This document shows, piece after piece, positions 1-7,155 of a stretch of DNA of 12,758 nt; within the stretch, counting starts at the first letter, position 1, and each line of letters begins with the position of its first letter. The position numbers were made by a program, and so were the translations under genes. The stretch is from the NCBI GenBank assembly GCA_937876385.1, contig CALFHQ010000671.1:1-12758 (forward strand), read 5' to 3'. The notes under the pieces are model-generated. The model was given only the letters and a program-made list of their open reading frames with translations, was not told the origin of the DNA and did not search any database. This DNA comes from an uncultured Pseudomonadota bacterium (GTDB lineage Bacteria > Myxococcota_A > UBA9042 > CAIXZC01).

Positions 1-430
1 TCGATGGTCTTGGGAACACAATGACCGGAATCCCCATCTCGTGGAGCTTGTTCGCTATTCCCAGGGAGCCATCCCCGCCGATGGCAATCAGGGCATCAAA
101 CCCCAACTGCTTGAAGCGATCGACCACCCGCTGGGACACATCCTTGAAATCCACCGAACCGTCCGCCCGTTCAACGGGATAGTTGAACGGGTTCCCTCGA
201 TTCGTGGTGCCGAGGATCGTACCCCCGAGGTGCGTGATTCCCCGCACGGATTCCCGGGTGAGGTGCACAATCCCCCCTTCCGATTGAAGAAGGCCACCGT
301 AGCTATGTCGGATGCCGTACACTTCAATGTCTCGCTGCAGTGCTGCCAACGTCACAGCTCGAATCACTGCGTTGAGTCCGGGGGCATCTCCTCCTCCGGT
401 GTTGATGGCGATCTTCTTGATTGTCGGCAT
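1..430 (-). CDS. 6-phosphofructokinase, N-terminal part (runs off the left edge, apparently frameshifted near it)
   Basis: Reading leftward from an ATG at 430-428 gives the N-terminal half of a phosphofructokinase, which phosphorylates fructose 6-phosphate in cytoplasmic glycolysis. Residues 10-24 read NTGGGDAPGLNAVIR, the nucleotide/phosphoryl-donor loop, and 118-122 read GGDGS. In this family a Gly at the fourth position of GGDGS goes with ATP use, whereas GGDD marks pyrophosphate-dependent enzymes, so ATP is the likelier donor. The catalytic PKTID motif should follow, but in frame the sequence reads VIVFPRPS; adding one base in the GGG run at 12-14 restores VFPKTID. The start is set by GGGAGG (complement of 436-441) five bases upstream. 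It is the second gene of a leftward pair with a2m, whose stop lies 62 bp upstream. Only about 143 residues of an expected 320-450 are present. The family call is firm; exact donor specificity is not. Confidence 0.9.
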   Translation of the reverse strand, partial: MPTIKKIAINTGGGDAPGLNAVIRAVTLAALQRDIEVYGIRHSYGGLLQSEGGIVHLTRESVRGITHLGGTILGTTNRGNPFNYPVERADGSVDFKDVSQRVVDRFKQLGFDALIAIGGDGSLGIANKLHEMGIPVIVFPRPS

Positions 431-435
431 GAGAA

Positions 436-441
436 CCTCCC
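436..441 (-). promoter_or_regulatory. Ribosome binding site of the phosphofructokinase gene
   Basis: On the minus strand this reads GGGAGG, five bases before the ATG at 430-428. It fixes the start and lies only three bases downstream of the palindrome at 445-478, so folding of that palindrome could affect initiation. Confidence 0.7.
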
Positions 442-444
442 TGG

Positions 445-478
445 GTGATCCCGGATGAACTTCTTCATCTTAGATCAC
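445..478 (-). repeat. Interrupted 12-bp palindrome (stem-loop or operator) between a2m and phosphofructokinase
   Basis: The arms are GTGATC (445-450) with GATCAC (473-478), and GATGAA (454-459) with TTCATC (464-469). A symmetric three-base internal gap lies on each side and the loop is four bases, so 12 base pairs can form in 34 nt. It sits after the a2m stop and just before the phosphofructokinase ribosome binding site. No T-run follows on the minus strand, so it is not a standard intrinsic terminator. A processing or leader hairpin, or a transcription-factor operator, are alternatives. Confidence 0.6.
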
Positions 479-492
479 ATGGGGAGGAAGCG

Positions 493-3400
493 CTACTGGA
501 CTTCAATTCCCTGGGAAGGCTGGCGGGCGGATACGTCACGGTTGTAGTAGAAACCCACTTCTGCACCCCCGGTCTGAGCCTTCACCGGGTATCGGGCCTT
601 GATGCGGTATTCCACAACGGTGGGTTCGTTGACTGCCAATTCGTCCATGTACAAGATCACCTGGCGTCCGGTGATTTCGTACTTCTGGATGGCGCCGTTT
701 TTGCGCATGGCGTCCAAATCAGCGGCAATCACGTCGAATCCAGGGGGGATCCCCAGGGTGGCCAGAATCATCCCGCTGGTTCCCTTCCGGGTCATCTTGA
801 AGGTCGCTTTCACGCGCACCGTCTCGTCCACCTTGATTTGGGTGCGGTCATACGCCACATCAATGGACAGCGGCCCTCCCTTCGAGTCCGTCTTCTTCTC
901 GGGAATGAAATGAGAGGAGATGAGCTGGTATCCGAGGTTCCCCTTGCCGTTGTATTCCAACACGATTTCGTTGTTCTCTTTCAAGGTGTCCCGGGAGAAC
1001 TCCACCTGCCACACTACATCCTTGTTGAAGTTGTCGAAGTGACGGCTTCCCAGTGCATCGCCGTTGAGACGAACAGTGACGTCCGCGCTGGTGTCTCCGG
1101 CGTCCATGGTGGCCGCTTCCAGGAAGACCTTCATGGCTAGAACGCTGGCCTGGGTGTTGTACCCCCAGTTCCCCTGAGGATCCTTGCTCGCTATCAGGTA
1201 GTTGATAATCTTCGGAACGTCGCTCTTGTACATCCCGGAACGCAGGTAGGCCAACGCCATCAAAGCGGAGACTTCCACGTTGGCCGAGTTTCCCCAGGAA
1301 TTCACCAGGGTCATCCCTTCGGACTTCCAGTGGATCGTGTCGGATTCAACCACCGCCGCGCTGTGAATACGATCCACCAACCCTTTGATTTTGGAAGACG
1401 GAGAGTCAAACGAGGAAAGGGCGATGGCGCACAATCCCATGGTGTAAAGATCCTTCTCCTGACCAATTTGGCCTTCGATGAACTGGCGAGCCTTTTTCGC
1501 TGTGCTCGATTCCGAGAAACCACCCTCATTGATGGCCCACGTGATGTAGCAGGTGCCTCGAAGGCTCCCCGCTCCCAGGTTCTCGTTGCCGGCGTGCAGG
1601 TGTCGCTCTTCGCCCCAACTTCCATCCCCCTTCTGGGTTCCAGACAGGTACTTGAACGAGCGCTTGATGACGTTTTCATCCACGGCGTTGTACACACGAC
1701 TGGTGTCCCGCAGCATCATGATCCCGACGGCACTGAGAATGGCGTTGCCCGGGTTGTCCCCCTGCCACCAGTTGAATCCTCCTGACTGACATTCGAAGGT
1801 CAAGATGCGCTGGTATCCGACATTCACGTACTGCATCGCCTTCATCTCGATTTCCGGGGTGCTCTGTTCGGTTTCCTTTAAGTAGCGCAGCGCCAGCACG
1901 TTGGGCCACGCAGACGATGTGGTCTGCTCGAAGCATCCACCCGGGAGTTTCAACATGGACTCCATTCCCTGAACAACATGGGAAGTCAGCCCCGGTAGAA
2001 TCTGCAGAAAGGCTGTCTTGGAACCCTCTACGCTGTTTTTGGGGAAGGACAAGGAGAGGGCGACACGGTCGTCACTTACGGAATCTCCATCGGTTCGGAA
2101 TTTCCCGCCGGTGGCCGAAGCGATTTCCTTTCCATCGGGGCGCACCTCGACAGTCCGCTTCACCGCATCAGAGAACCCTTCAGAGCCCTTTCCAACAACG
2201 GTCAGAGCGTGCCAACCAACCTTTGTTACCCGAACGGGGAATTGGATGGAACGAACTTCTCCCGGCTGCAACGCCAGCACATTCTCGGACTTCCCCTTCA
2301 GTTCAAACCAGCCTTCCTTTTTGACTTCGATTCGTACTTCCTGAGGCGTCTTGAGATAGTTGTAGACCACAACGGGGAAAGTGATTTCGTCGTTTCGAGT
2401 CAGGAACACCGGGAAGTCGATGTCCACGAAGAAGTCCTGAAATACTCGCAGCGGAACGTCTTTGCCACCAATGCGTCCTGCCAAATCGGAGGCCACACTG
2501 CTCAAACGCCAGGTGGTGATCGAATCTGCCAGAGGGATATCGAGATGCGCCTCTCCCTTCTCGTCCGTGATGAGGCAATTCTCCACAAACAAGGTCTCCG
2601 GGAACCAGCTACGCACCCGCACCGCTGGCGAACTCTTCTGCTGCCCACTGGTGTCCTTCTTGGTCTTGTCCCTATCATTTCGGTTGTCAGCCACGGTCTT
2701 CGTTACAGTCCTTTCACGCTTCTCCTCCGCCATCTTCATCGGGCCCGGGGCCCCGTCGTCCATTTCGTCGGCAGCGGCCATGGGGATTGCCGCATCCATC
2801 ATCACCCCCCCACGAAGTTGTCTTCCGCCCCCGCCGCCGGTTTTGTAGTAGTAGTTGCACGATTCGTAACGATTCAAGGTCCACTGGACGTCATCTCCCG
2901 ATTCAAACTGTCCGTCGGGCCCGGCAGACCGGTAGGTGGCGACCCAGTTGGCAAACTTCAATTGAATGCGGTTGCCCCAGGGGTCGACCTCCACATCCTT
3001 CAAGGAACCCTTCACTGCCTCCTGGAAGTCCTTCTCATTTCGGAAGGAACAACCCTTCGCCCGCAAGGTCTGGGTCACCTTCATCTTGGCCCAATCGGCA
3101 TAGCCGTTCAGAGCGATCTGCACCTGCTCCACTTCTGAAGACCAGGAAGAGAGGCCGCTCTTTTTTACCGCCACGTCTCCTTGAGACGCGATGGCTGCTT
3201 CCGCGTTCTCCTGGACAGGATCATCTTTCCAGGTGCGTTGATTTCCCAGGATCAGTTGCCCCAATGTCGCTCCAAATCCGCGACCGATCTGGTACGACGG
3301 CTTCAACAGTTCCTCTTCCAAAGCGAAGTACAACTTCAAGAGGCCGGGGCGCGCTTCACTCAAAGCGAAGACCGCTTCGTCCACTACATGGATTCCCAGC

Positions 3401-5472
3401 GCGGCCTGAACGGCCTTTCCTCCCTGATCTTTTACATTGAAATGTACCGTTGCCTTCCCGGCGGGCTGGTAGGTCTCCTTGTCCATGGAGATCTGCACGT
3501 CAAGATCCTGAGCCTGATTCACGAAGACCACTCGGGTATCTCGAACGAATTCTCCTCGATTGGAAAGGACGTATGCAGACACAGCCAGAGTACCAGACAG
3601 GGTGTTGTCCAAATCGAGACTGTAGCGCCCTTTGCCACGCTTGAGGGATACCGTCGCCATGGCCACGGTTTGATTGTCCCGAGTGACATCAAGAAAGGCG
3701 TCACTTACTGATCCCGATGCCAGAATGTCGACGACCAACGGCTCCCCCACTTTGAGCAGAGTCTTGCGGGTTCGAACCAGAATCTGGGCGTCCAGTGCGG
3801 AAGGAGCAAACGAGTAGCTCTTCTGAACTTCTTTGCCGTCTGCGGTGCGAGCAATGGTCCGAGCGTAGATTTGAGTGGCTGTTCGAGCGGGCTTGAAGGA
3901 AACGGTTCCCAACCCCGTGGCGTCCAGTTTCACGGTTTTTTCCAGCTTCTTGCCCGTGGTGTCCGCCAATTCGACGTCGCAGGTGCCCGCCAGAGGAGAT
4001 CCGGAGGGATCGGCCAATGCCACGAAGAACCGGTTGTCCAGTCCAGGGACCACGGCTCCACTTTCGGGGATAAGGTCCACACTCATGGGAAAGGCAGCGA
4101 TGGTAACCGACTTCATTATCTGGCGTTTCTGGCCGCCGGTATCTTCGACGTTGATTTCCAACATCACAGAAGCGTTCCCGTTCTCCGCCGGTTGCCCGAT
4201 CAGTTTTTTGGGAAGCACATAGGAAAACTCGAGGATTCCTTCTTCGTTGGTCAGCGCTTCGATGACTCGAATGGGAACCCATTTGGCCTGGTAGTCCAGA
4301 ATTCGGAGGGTTACCTTTCCCTTTGCCACCGGTTTGCCGAAGAAGTAGTGGGCGGTGAGGGTGCCTTTGACCTTCTCACCGGGGAGGTAGAAGTCCCGGT
4401 CGAGCTTCGTTTCTACGTTGTATTTTGGAAGGACATATCGGTCCACGGTCACCGACTTTTCCGTTTGGGTTGCCCCCGCCGTGAGGGAGATTTTGTAGGT
4501 TCCTTTGTGGATCTGGTTGCCCAGGGTGAAGGTGGTGGAAGCGATTCCGAAGCGGTTGGTCTTGTCTTCCTTTTTAAAGACCTTATTTCCCTTGGCATCA
4601 AACACTTCCAGCAGAACCGAGGTTCCCTTCGACGGCTTGAGCAGCGGGCGCCCGAGGATCAGGGCTCGAAGGTGCATGGTCTGTCCGGGCTGATACAGCG
4701 GTTTGTCTGTGGAGAGGAAGACCTTGTTGGCCCGCTGAACTTCCGCCGAGGAACTCACCTTTACCTCGGGGGCACCACCGACGCTGGTGGAAAGCTCCAA
4801 AGTGATACGGCCACTCTTTCTGGGGGTGAAGATGACCTCGGCGGTCCCATTTTCGTCGGTGCTGGCAAGGAATTCGCCCCGGTTGGGTCCTTCTCCCGCC
4901 ATGGTCACACGCACTTCCTGATTCCTGTAGGGAGCCCCGCTGATGGCATCCACTACCCGCACCGGGATGCGAGTGGGGGAGTCCACAAAGACGGACTCTG
5001 GGAGGCTCGTGGTGATGGCGGGGTGCGGGAAGAGGTGGTAGAGAGATTTTCGCCCCTTCAGTATCCGCTCTTCGCCCGCTCGAAGGACGTAAGAAACGAC
5101 GTAGTTGGCGGTGCTGGCATCCTTGGGGTCAAAACCGGGCACCGGAACCTTCAAGTAAGAGCTCCCGCGGGGAACCGAGTATTTCCCCTCCTTCATCGCC
5201 ACTTTGGCTCCGGTGAGATCTTTGATGAGGACGAAGTACCCGATGGGTTGCTCGCTCTCCAAACGATTCTCCACAGGAAACAGGATGGAAAGTTGCTCTT
5301 TTGTCTGTTCGGCTCGAACCCCGCTCTCCTTTACCTGGATACTTTCGCCGTTCCACCAGGTGGCTTTCGAACGGTCGAAGGGACCGGCTTCGAGGGACCA
5401 GAATTCGACAAAGGGAAGGGCCAGGACGGCCAATACGGGAACCAGCATCCATGCAACAAAACGTGTCTTCAT
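493..5472 (-). CDS. Secreted alpha-2-macroglobulin family protease trap with intact thioester and a GspG-like insertion
   Basis: A 1659-residue member of the alpha-2-macroglobulin/thioester protein family. Such proteins let a protease cut a bait region, then collapse around it and bind it covalently through a Cys-Gln thioester. I chose the ATG at 5472 because AAAGGAG lies six bases upstream and it begins a signal peptide (MKTRFVAWML then a hydrophobic run, possible cleavage after Ala29). No lipobox Cys is present, so it is probably secreted or periplasmic, unlike the lipoprotein YfhM of E. coli. Order: N-terminal MG domains; MG2 at about 250-345 (TDKPLYQPGQT at 255); VVDEAVFAL near 696; an insertion with DPWGN at 830 and a following Gly-Pro-Asp-Gly loop; a low-complexity bait-like stretch at about 873-950; the A2M core starting RSWFPET at 954; the thioester motif GCFEQ with Cys1180 and Gln1183; the alpha-helical thioester domain (GGFNWW near 1230); and a C-terminal receptor-binding-like domain ending at 1659. 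No pbpC partner is next to it. Substrate proteases are unknown. Confidence 0.93.
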   Translation of the reverse strand: MKTRFVAWMLVPVLAVLALPFVEFWSLEAGPFDRSKATWWNGESIQVKESGVRAEQTKEQLSILFPVENRLESEQPIGYFVLIKDLTGAKVAMKEGKYSVPRGSSYLKVPVPGFDPKDASTANYVVSYVLRAGEERILKGRKSLYHLFPHPAITTSLPESVFVDSPTRIPVRVVDAISGAPYRNQEVRVTMAGEGPNRGEFLASTDENGTAEVIFTPRKSGRITLELSTSVGGAPEVKVSSSAEVQRANKVFLSTDKPLYQPGQTMHLRALILGRPLLKPSKGTSVLLEVFDAKGNKVFKKEDKTNRFGIASTTFTLGNQIHKGTYKISLTAGATQTEKSVTVDRYVLPKYNVETKLDRDFYLPGEKVKGTLTAHYFFGKPVAKGKVTLRILDYQAKWVPIRVIEALTNEEGILEFSYVLPKKLIGQPAENGNASVMLEINVEDTGGQKRQIMKSVTIAAFPMSVDLIPESGAVVPGLDNRFFVALADPSGSPLAGTCDVELADTTGKKLEKTVKLDATGLGTVSFKPARTATQIYARTIARTADGKEVQKSYSFAPSALDAQILVRTRKTLLKVGEPLVVDILASGSVSDAFLDVTRDNQTVAMATVSLKRGKGRYSLDLDNTLSGTLAVSAYVLSNRGEFVRDTRVVFVNQAQDLDVQISMDKETYQPAGKATVHFNVKDQGGKAVQAALGIHVVDEAVFALSEARPGLLKLYFALEEELLKPSYQIGRGFGATLGQLILGNQRTWKDDPVQENAEAAIASQGDVAVKKSGLSSWSSEVEQVQIALNGYADWAKMKVTQTLRAKGCSFRNEKDFQEAVKGSLKDVEVDPWGNRIQLKFANWVATYRSAGPDGQFESGDDVQWTLNRYESCNYYYKTGGGGGRQLRGGVMMDAAIPMAAADEMDDGAPGPMKMAEEKRERTVTKTVADNRNDRDKTKKDTSGQQKSSPAVRVRSWFPETLFVENCLITDEKGEAHLDIPLADSITTWRLSSVASDLAGRIGGKDVPLRVFQDFFVDIDFPVFLTRNDEITFPVVVYNYLKTPQEVRIEVKKEGWFELKGKSENVLALQPGEVRSIQFPVRVTKVGWHALTVVGKGSEGFSDAVKRTVEVRPDGKEIASATGGKFRTDGDSVSDDRVALSLSFPKNSVEGSKTAFLQILPGLTSHVVQGMESMLKLPGGCFEQTTSSAWPNVLALRYLKETEQSTPEIEMKAMQYVNVGYQRILTFECQSGGFNWWQGDNPGNAILSAVGIMMLRDTSRVYNAVDENVIKRSFKYLSGTQKGDGSWGEERHLHAGNENLGAGSLRGTCYITWAINEGGFSESSTAKKARQFIEGQIGQEKDLYTMGLCAIALSSFDSPSSKIKGLVDRIHSAAVVESDTIHWKSEGMTLVNSWGNSANVEVSALMALAYLRSGMYKSDVPKIINYLIASKDPQGNWGYNTQASVLAMKVFLEAATMDAGDTSADVTVRLNGDALGSRHFDNFNKDVVWQVEFSRDTLKENNEIVLEYNGKGNLGYQLISSHFIPEKKTDSKGGPLSIDVAYDRTQIKVDETVRVKATFKMTRKGTSGMILATLGIPPGFDVIAADLDAMRKNGAIQKYEITGRQVILYMDELAVNEPTVVEYRIKARYPVKAQTGGAEVGFYYNRDVSARQPSQGIEVQ

Positions 5473-5478
5473 TTTTTT

Positions 5479-5485
5479 CTCCTTT
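5479..5485 (-). promoter_or_regulatory. Ribosome binding site that sets the a2m start
   Basis: The minus strand reads AAAGGAG, six bases before ATG at 5472. An in-frame start nine codons upstream would place this site inside the coding region and put charged residues ahead of the signal peptide, so 5472 is preferred. Confidence 0.75.
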
Positions 5486-5622
5486 ATGCTAATCGACAAT
5501 CGCCTTTCTAGGGGGCAAATGCAAATGATGGCGGCACGGTTACGAAAGGAAGTTCTGTTGGTTCTCGCCCTTTAGAGAAACTTCTTGGATTGCGCCTCAA
5601 AAGCGGAGAGACTGTCTGTAAC

Positions 5623-5649
5623 GACCTGAAATCACCGGATTATCAGGTC
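5623..5649. repeat. 11-bp inverted repeat with one bulged base, upstream of the PAS sensor gene
   Basis: GACCTGA (5623-5629) pairs with TCAGGTC (5643-5649), and inside it AATC (5630-5633) pairs with GATT (5638-5641), leaving A5642 bulged and a four-base loop. It lies 64 bp before the preferred sensor start and about 150 bp before a2m. No T-run follows in either direction. It could be an operator or an RNA leader hairpin. Confidence 0.5.
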
Positions 5650-5703
5650 TCTGTTTGGCCCCAAACGATACTCTGGAAACGAATTGAGAGGGTGGCTTGG
5701 CCT

Positions 5704-5709
5704 GGAGAG
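5704..5709 (+). promoter_or_regulatory. Likely ribosome binding site of the PAS sensor gene (decides a TTG start)
   Basis: GGAGAG precedes an in-frame TTG at 5713. No comparable site precedes the more upstream TTG at 5590. A later in-frame ATG at 5794 would remove the start of the conserved N-terminal domain. Confidence 0.45.
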
Positions 5710-5712
5710 ACA

Positions 5713-7002
5713 TTGACAGACTCGCACCACAACCTGGAAATCCTGAGAGAAGTTGACCCTCTTCTTATCAGGACCGACATCAGCAATCGCGTGATGATGC
5801 CCATGTGGCAGCACGTGGCAAAACGCTACGGGGAGGAGTCTGCCCGGAAGATGCTCGAGATGGTGGGAGTTCCCGCCGCATACATGGAAGATCCCACACG
5901 CTGGGTGGGTCTGGAGTACTCCCGAAGGATGGTCGAAGTCATGGCCCGGGAGATTCACGGCTTGGACCACCTGCCCGACATCCGGCATCCCATGTGGGAG
6001 TTCTATAGAGAGTCCGGACAGCGCAGTCTCTCGAAGGAGGCTCTTGGAACGGTTTGGTATGCCATGCGGCTGTTGGGCTCTCCCCGGATGCTCTATGAGA
6101 ACATTCCGAGTCAGGCCCGCCGGATGAACCTCCTTACCCACTTTGAGGTTGTGGAGTATGGGTATGGCCACGCAGTGATTGCTGCCTGGCCGGAGCGTGG
6201 ATACGATCTGGCTTCCTTCTGCAAGTCGAGGCGGGGTTATCTTGAAGCCGTGCCGACTCTGTGGGGATACCCGCCGGCTCTGGTGGAACACCCGGAGTGC
6301 ATCCACGATCCAACGAACCCTTCCCACCAATGTCTCTACCGTGTGACCTTCCGTGAGTTCGGCAGGCTTCCCCGAGCCATGGTGCAGACCCTCGTGATGT
6401 CCGCCGCTGTGGCGACGGGTTCGGGGCTTGTTCTCGGGAATGTCTTTGACCCATGGGGCGCTGCCTTGGGAGCCTTTGTGACTGCTGGACTGGCGGGCTG
6501 GTGGTTCTTTATGCGCCAGTACTTTCGGGAGCGGTCGGATTCGAGACACATTGAGGCAGCCATCGAACGTTTCGATCGTCGACATCAGGAAGTGCTCGAT
6601 TCAGAGACGCTGTTTCGTCAGTTGGCCGGTAATGTCAATGAGCTGTTCTGGTTAGCCGGAGCTGAACGAGAGCGATACGATTATTTGAGTCCTCACTTCG
6701 AGCCCCTCTTCGGCTTTGAGCCGGCCAGACTGCTGGAAGACCCAGTTCTTTGGGAGAAGGCGGTGCACGAGGAGGATCGCTCGGCCAGGCAGGCTTGGAT
6801 TTTGGGCGGCGGTTTGGGAGAGACGACGTACCGGATTCGAAGACCGGGTGGGGAAATCCGTTGGTTGCGAGAGCGAGTCTTTCCAGTGGGAGTTGACGAC
6901 GAACCGGTAAGCCGTATCGCCGGCTTGTGTGAGGACATCACCGAAAAGATCCGTGCTGAAGAGCGGCTCCAAAAACAGGAAGAGGAGCTTCGCCAGGCTT
7001 AG
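5713..7002 (+). CDS. Membrane-anchored V4R-like/PAS sensor protein, probably a histidine kinase truncated before its kinase core
   Basis: About 429 residues from the TTG at 5713. Residues 10-215 form a soluble domain like the N-terminal sensory domains of deltaproteobacterial signalling proteins. Its end, with a conserved-looking Cys in HQCLYRVTF, recalls the closing strand of V4R/H-NOX-like folds; this assignment is tentative. Two hydrophobic segments follow at about 224-241 and 246-264, then a linker helix. A PAS/PAC domain spans about 297-410 (YDYLSPHFEPLFGFEP at its start, RIAGLCEDITEKIRAEERL at its end), and the tail is a coiled coil, EERLQKQEEELRQA. In PAS histidine kinases this tail normally continues as QKMEAVG into the HisKA domain; here a TAG stands in the place of that Gln codon and KME follows. 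The protein therefore lacks any output domain. It is either a pseudogene fragment or a sensor that works only by protein contact. It is the only gene between a2m and the plsB cluster. Confidence 0.75.
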   Translation: MTDSHHNLEILREVDPLLIRTDISNRVMMPMWQHVAKRYGEESARKMLEMVGVPAAYMEDPTRWVGLEYSRRMVEVMAREIHGLDHLPDIRHPMWEFYRESGQRSLSKEALGTVWYAMRLLGSPRMLYENIPSQARRMNLLTHFEVVEYGYGHAVIAAWPERGYDLASFCKSRRGYLEAVPTLWGYPPALVEHPECIHDPTNPSHQCLYRVTFREFGRLPRAMVQTLVMSAAVATGSGLVLGNVFDPWGAALGAFVTAGLAGWWFFMRQYFRERSDSRHIEAAIERFDRRHQEVLDSETLFRQLAGNVNELFWLAGAERERYDYLSPHFEPLFGFEPARLLEDPVLWEKAVHEEDRSARQAWILGGGLGETTYRIRRPGGEIRWLRERVFPVGVDDEPVSRIAGLCEDITEKIRAEERLQKQEEELRQA

Positions 7003-7140
7003 AAGATGGAAGAAGGTCGGTGCGCTGTGCGGGCAGTTCCATGGAACTCGCTGGTCATCTGCTGGTTGATCTGTCACAATAGCGGGATTGCAGGCGTCCC
7101 GAGAATGGTGTCTCGGGGGGGCTGTGAGGCAGGAACCTGA
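7003..7140 (+). pseudogene. Possible decayed remnant of a histidine kinase HisKA region
   Basis: Directly after the TAG at 7000-7002 the sequence encodes KMEEG in frame, and after a one-base shift KMEEVGALCGQFH. This resembles the KMEAVGxLAGGxAH start of HisKA domains that follow PAS coiled coils. Further similarity to the HDFNNLL segment is weak (WNSLVI in the original frame). Reading through the TAG meets another stop at 7138-7140, so no HATPase domain exists here. The reading rests on motif memory over about 15 residues. Confidence 0.4.
7098..7117 (+). repeat. 7-bp perfect stem-loop upstream of plsB
   Basis: CCCGAGA (7098-7104) pairs with TCTCGGG (7111-7117) around a six-base loop, ending 38 bases before the plsB ATG. 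A G-run follows rather than a T-run, so this is not a standard terminator. It could lie in the plsB leader or be a leftover of the decayed kinase sequence. Confidence 0.4.
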
Positions 7141-7155
7141 ACGGTCAAACGTCAA

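Larger units (their letters stand above)
5473..5712. other. Divergent intergenic region between a2m and the PAS sensor gene
   Basis: About 240 bp separate the two divergent starts and should hold promoters for both directions. I could not find convincing -35/-10 pairs by eye. The one clear structure is the stem-loop at 5623-5649. An open frame from a TTG at 5590 extends the sensor gene into this region, but its extra 41 residues look unlike the rest of the protein. Confidence 0.5.

Noticed and set aside
436..448. A 13-base word (TCACCCAGGGAGG on the minus strand) repeated exactly at 12734-12746 on the plus strand
   Set aside because: Shared words of this length are expected by chance in a window of this size when both strands are compared, and both copies are ribosome-binding-site-like. 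It is not good evidence for an attachment site or mobile element boundary.
2209..3138. A 309-codon rightward open frame antisense to the middle of a2m
   Set aside because: Same reason: the opposite strand encodes clear A2M domains, and the translated product is His/Leu/Gly-rich without motifs.
3871..5511. A 546-codon rightward open frame antisense to the 5' part of a2m
   Set aside because: It lies wholly opposite a convincing A2M coding region, has no recognisable domain and low-complexity composition, and is best explained as a codon-bias shadow.
5473..5580. Possible sigma-70-like promoter for a2m (minus strand TTGCAT with a 17-base spacer to GATTGT)
   Set aside because: Only half of the bases match consensus in each box, which is not better than chance in such a region.
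5590..5712. Extension of the PAS sensor to a TTG start at 5590
   Set aside because: No ribosome binding site precedes that TTG, the extra 41 residues do not resemble the sensor domain, and the extension would make the stem-loop at 5623-5649 coding. The TTG at 5713 has a better upstream signal, though this is not certain.
5632..6585. A 317-codon leftward open frame opposite the PAS sensor gene
   Set aside because: The sense strand encodes a coherent sensor domain and two membrane segments; the antisense product is His/Pro/Gly-rich without motifs.
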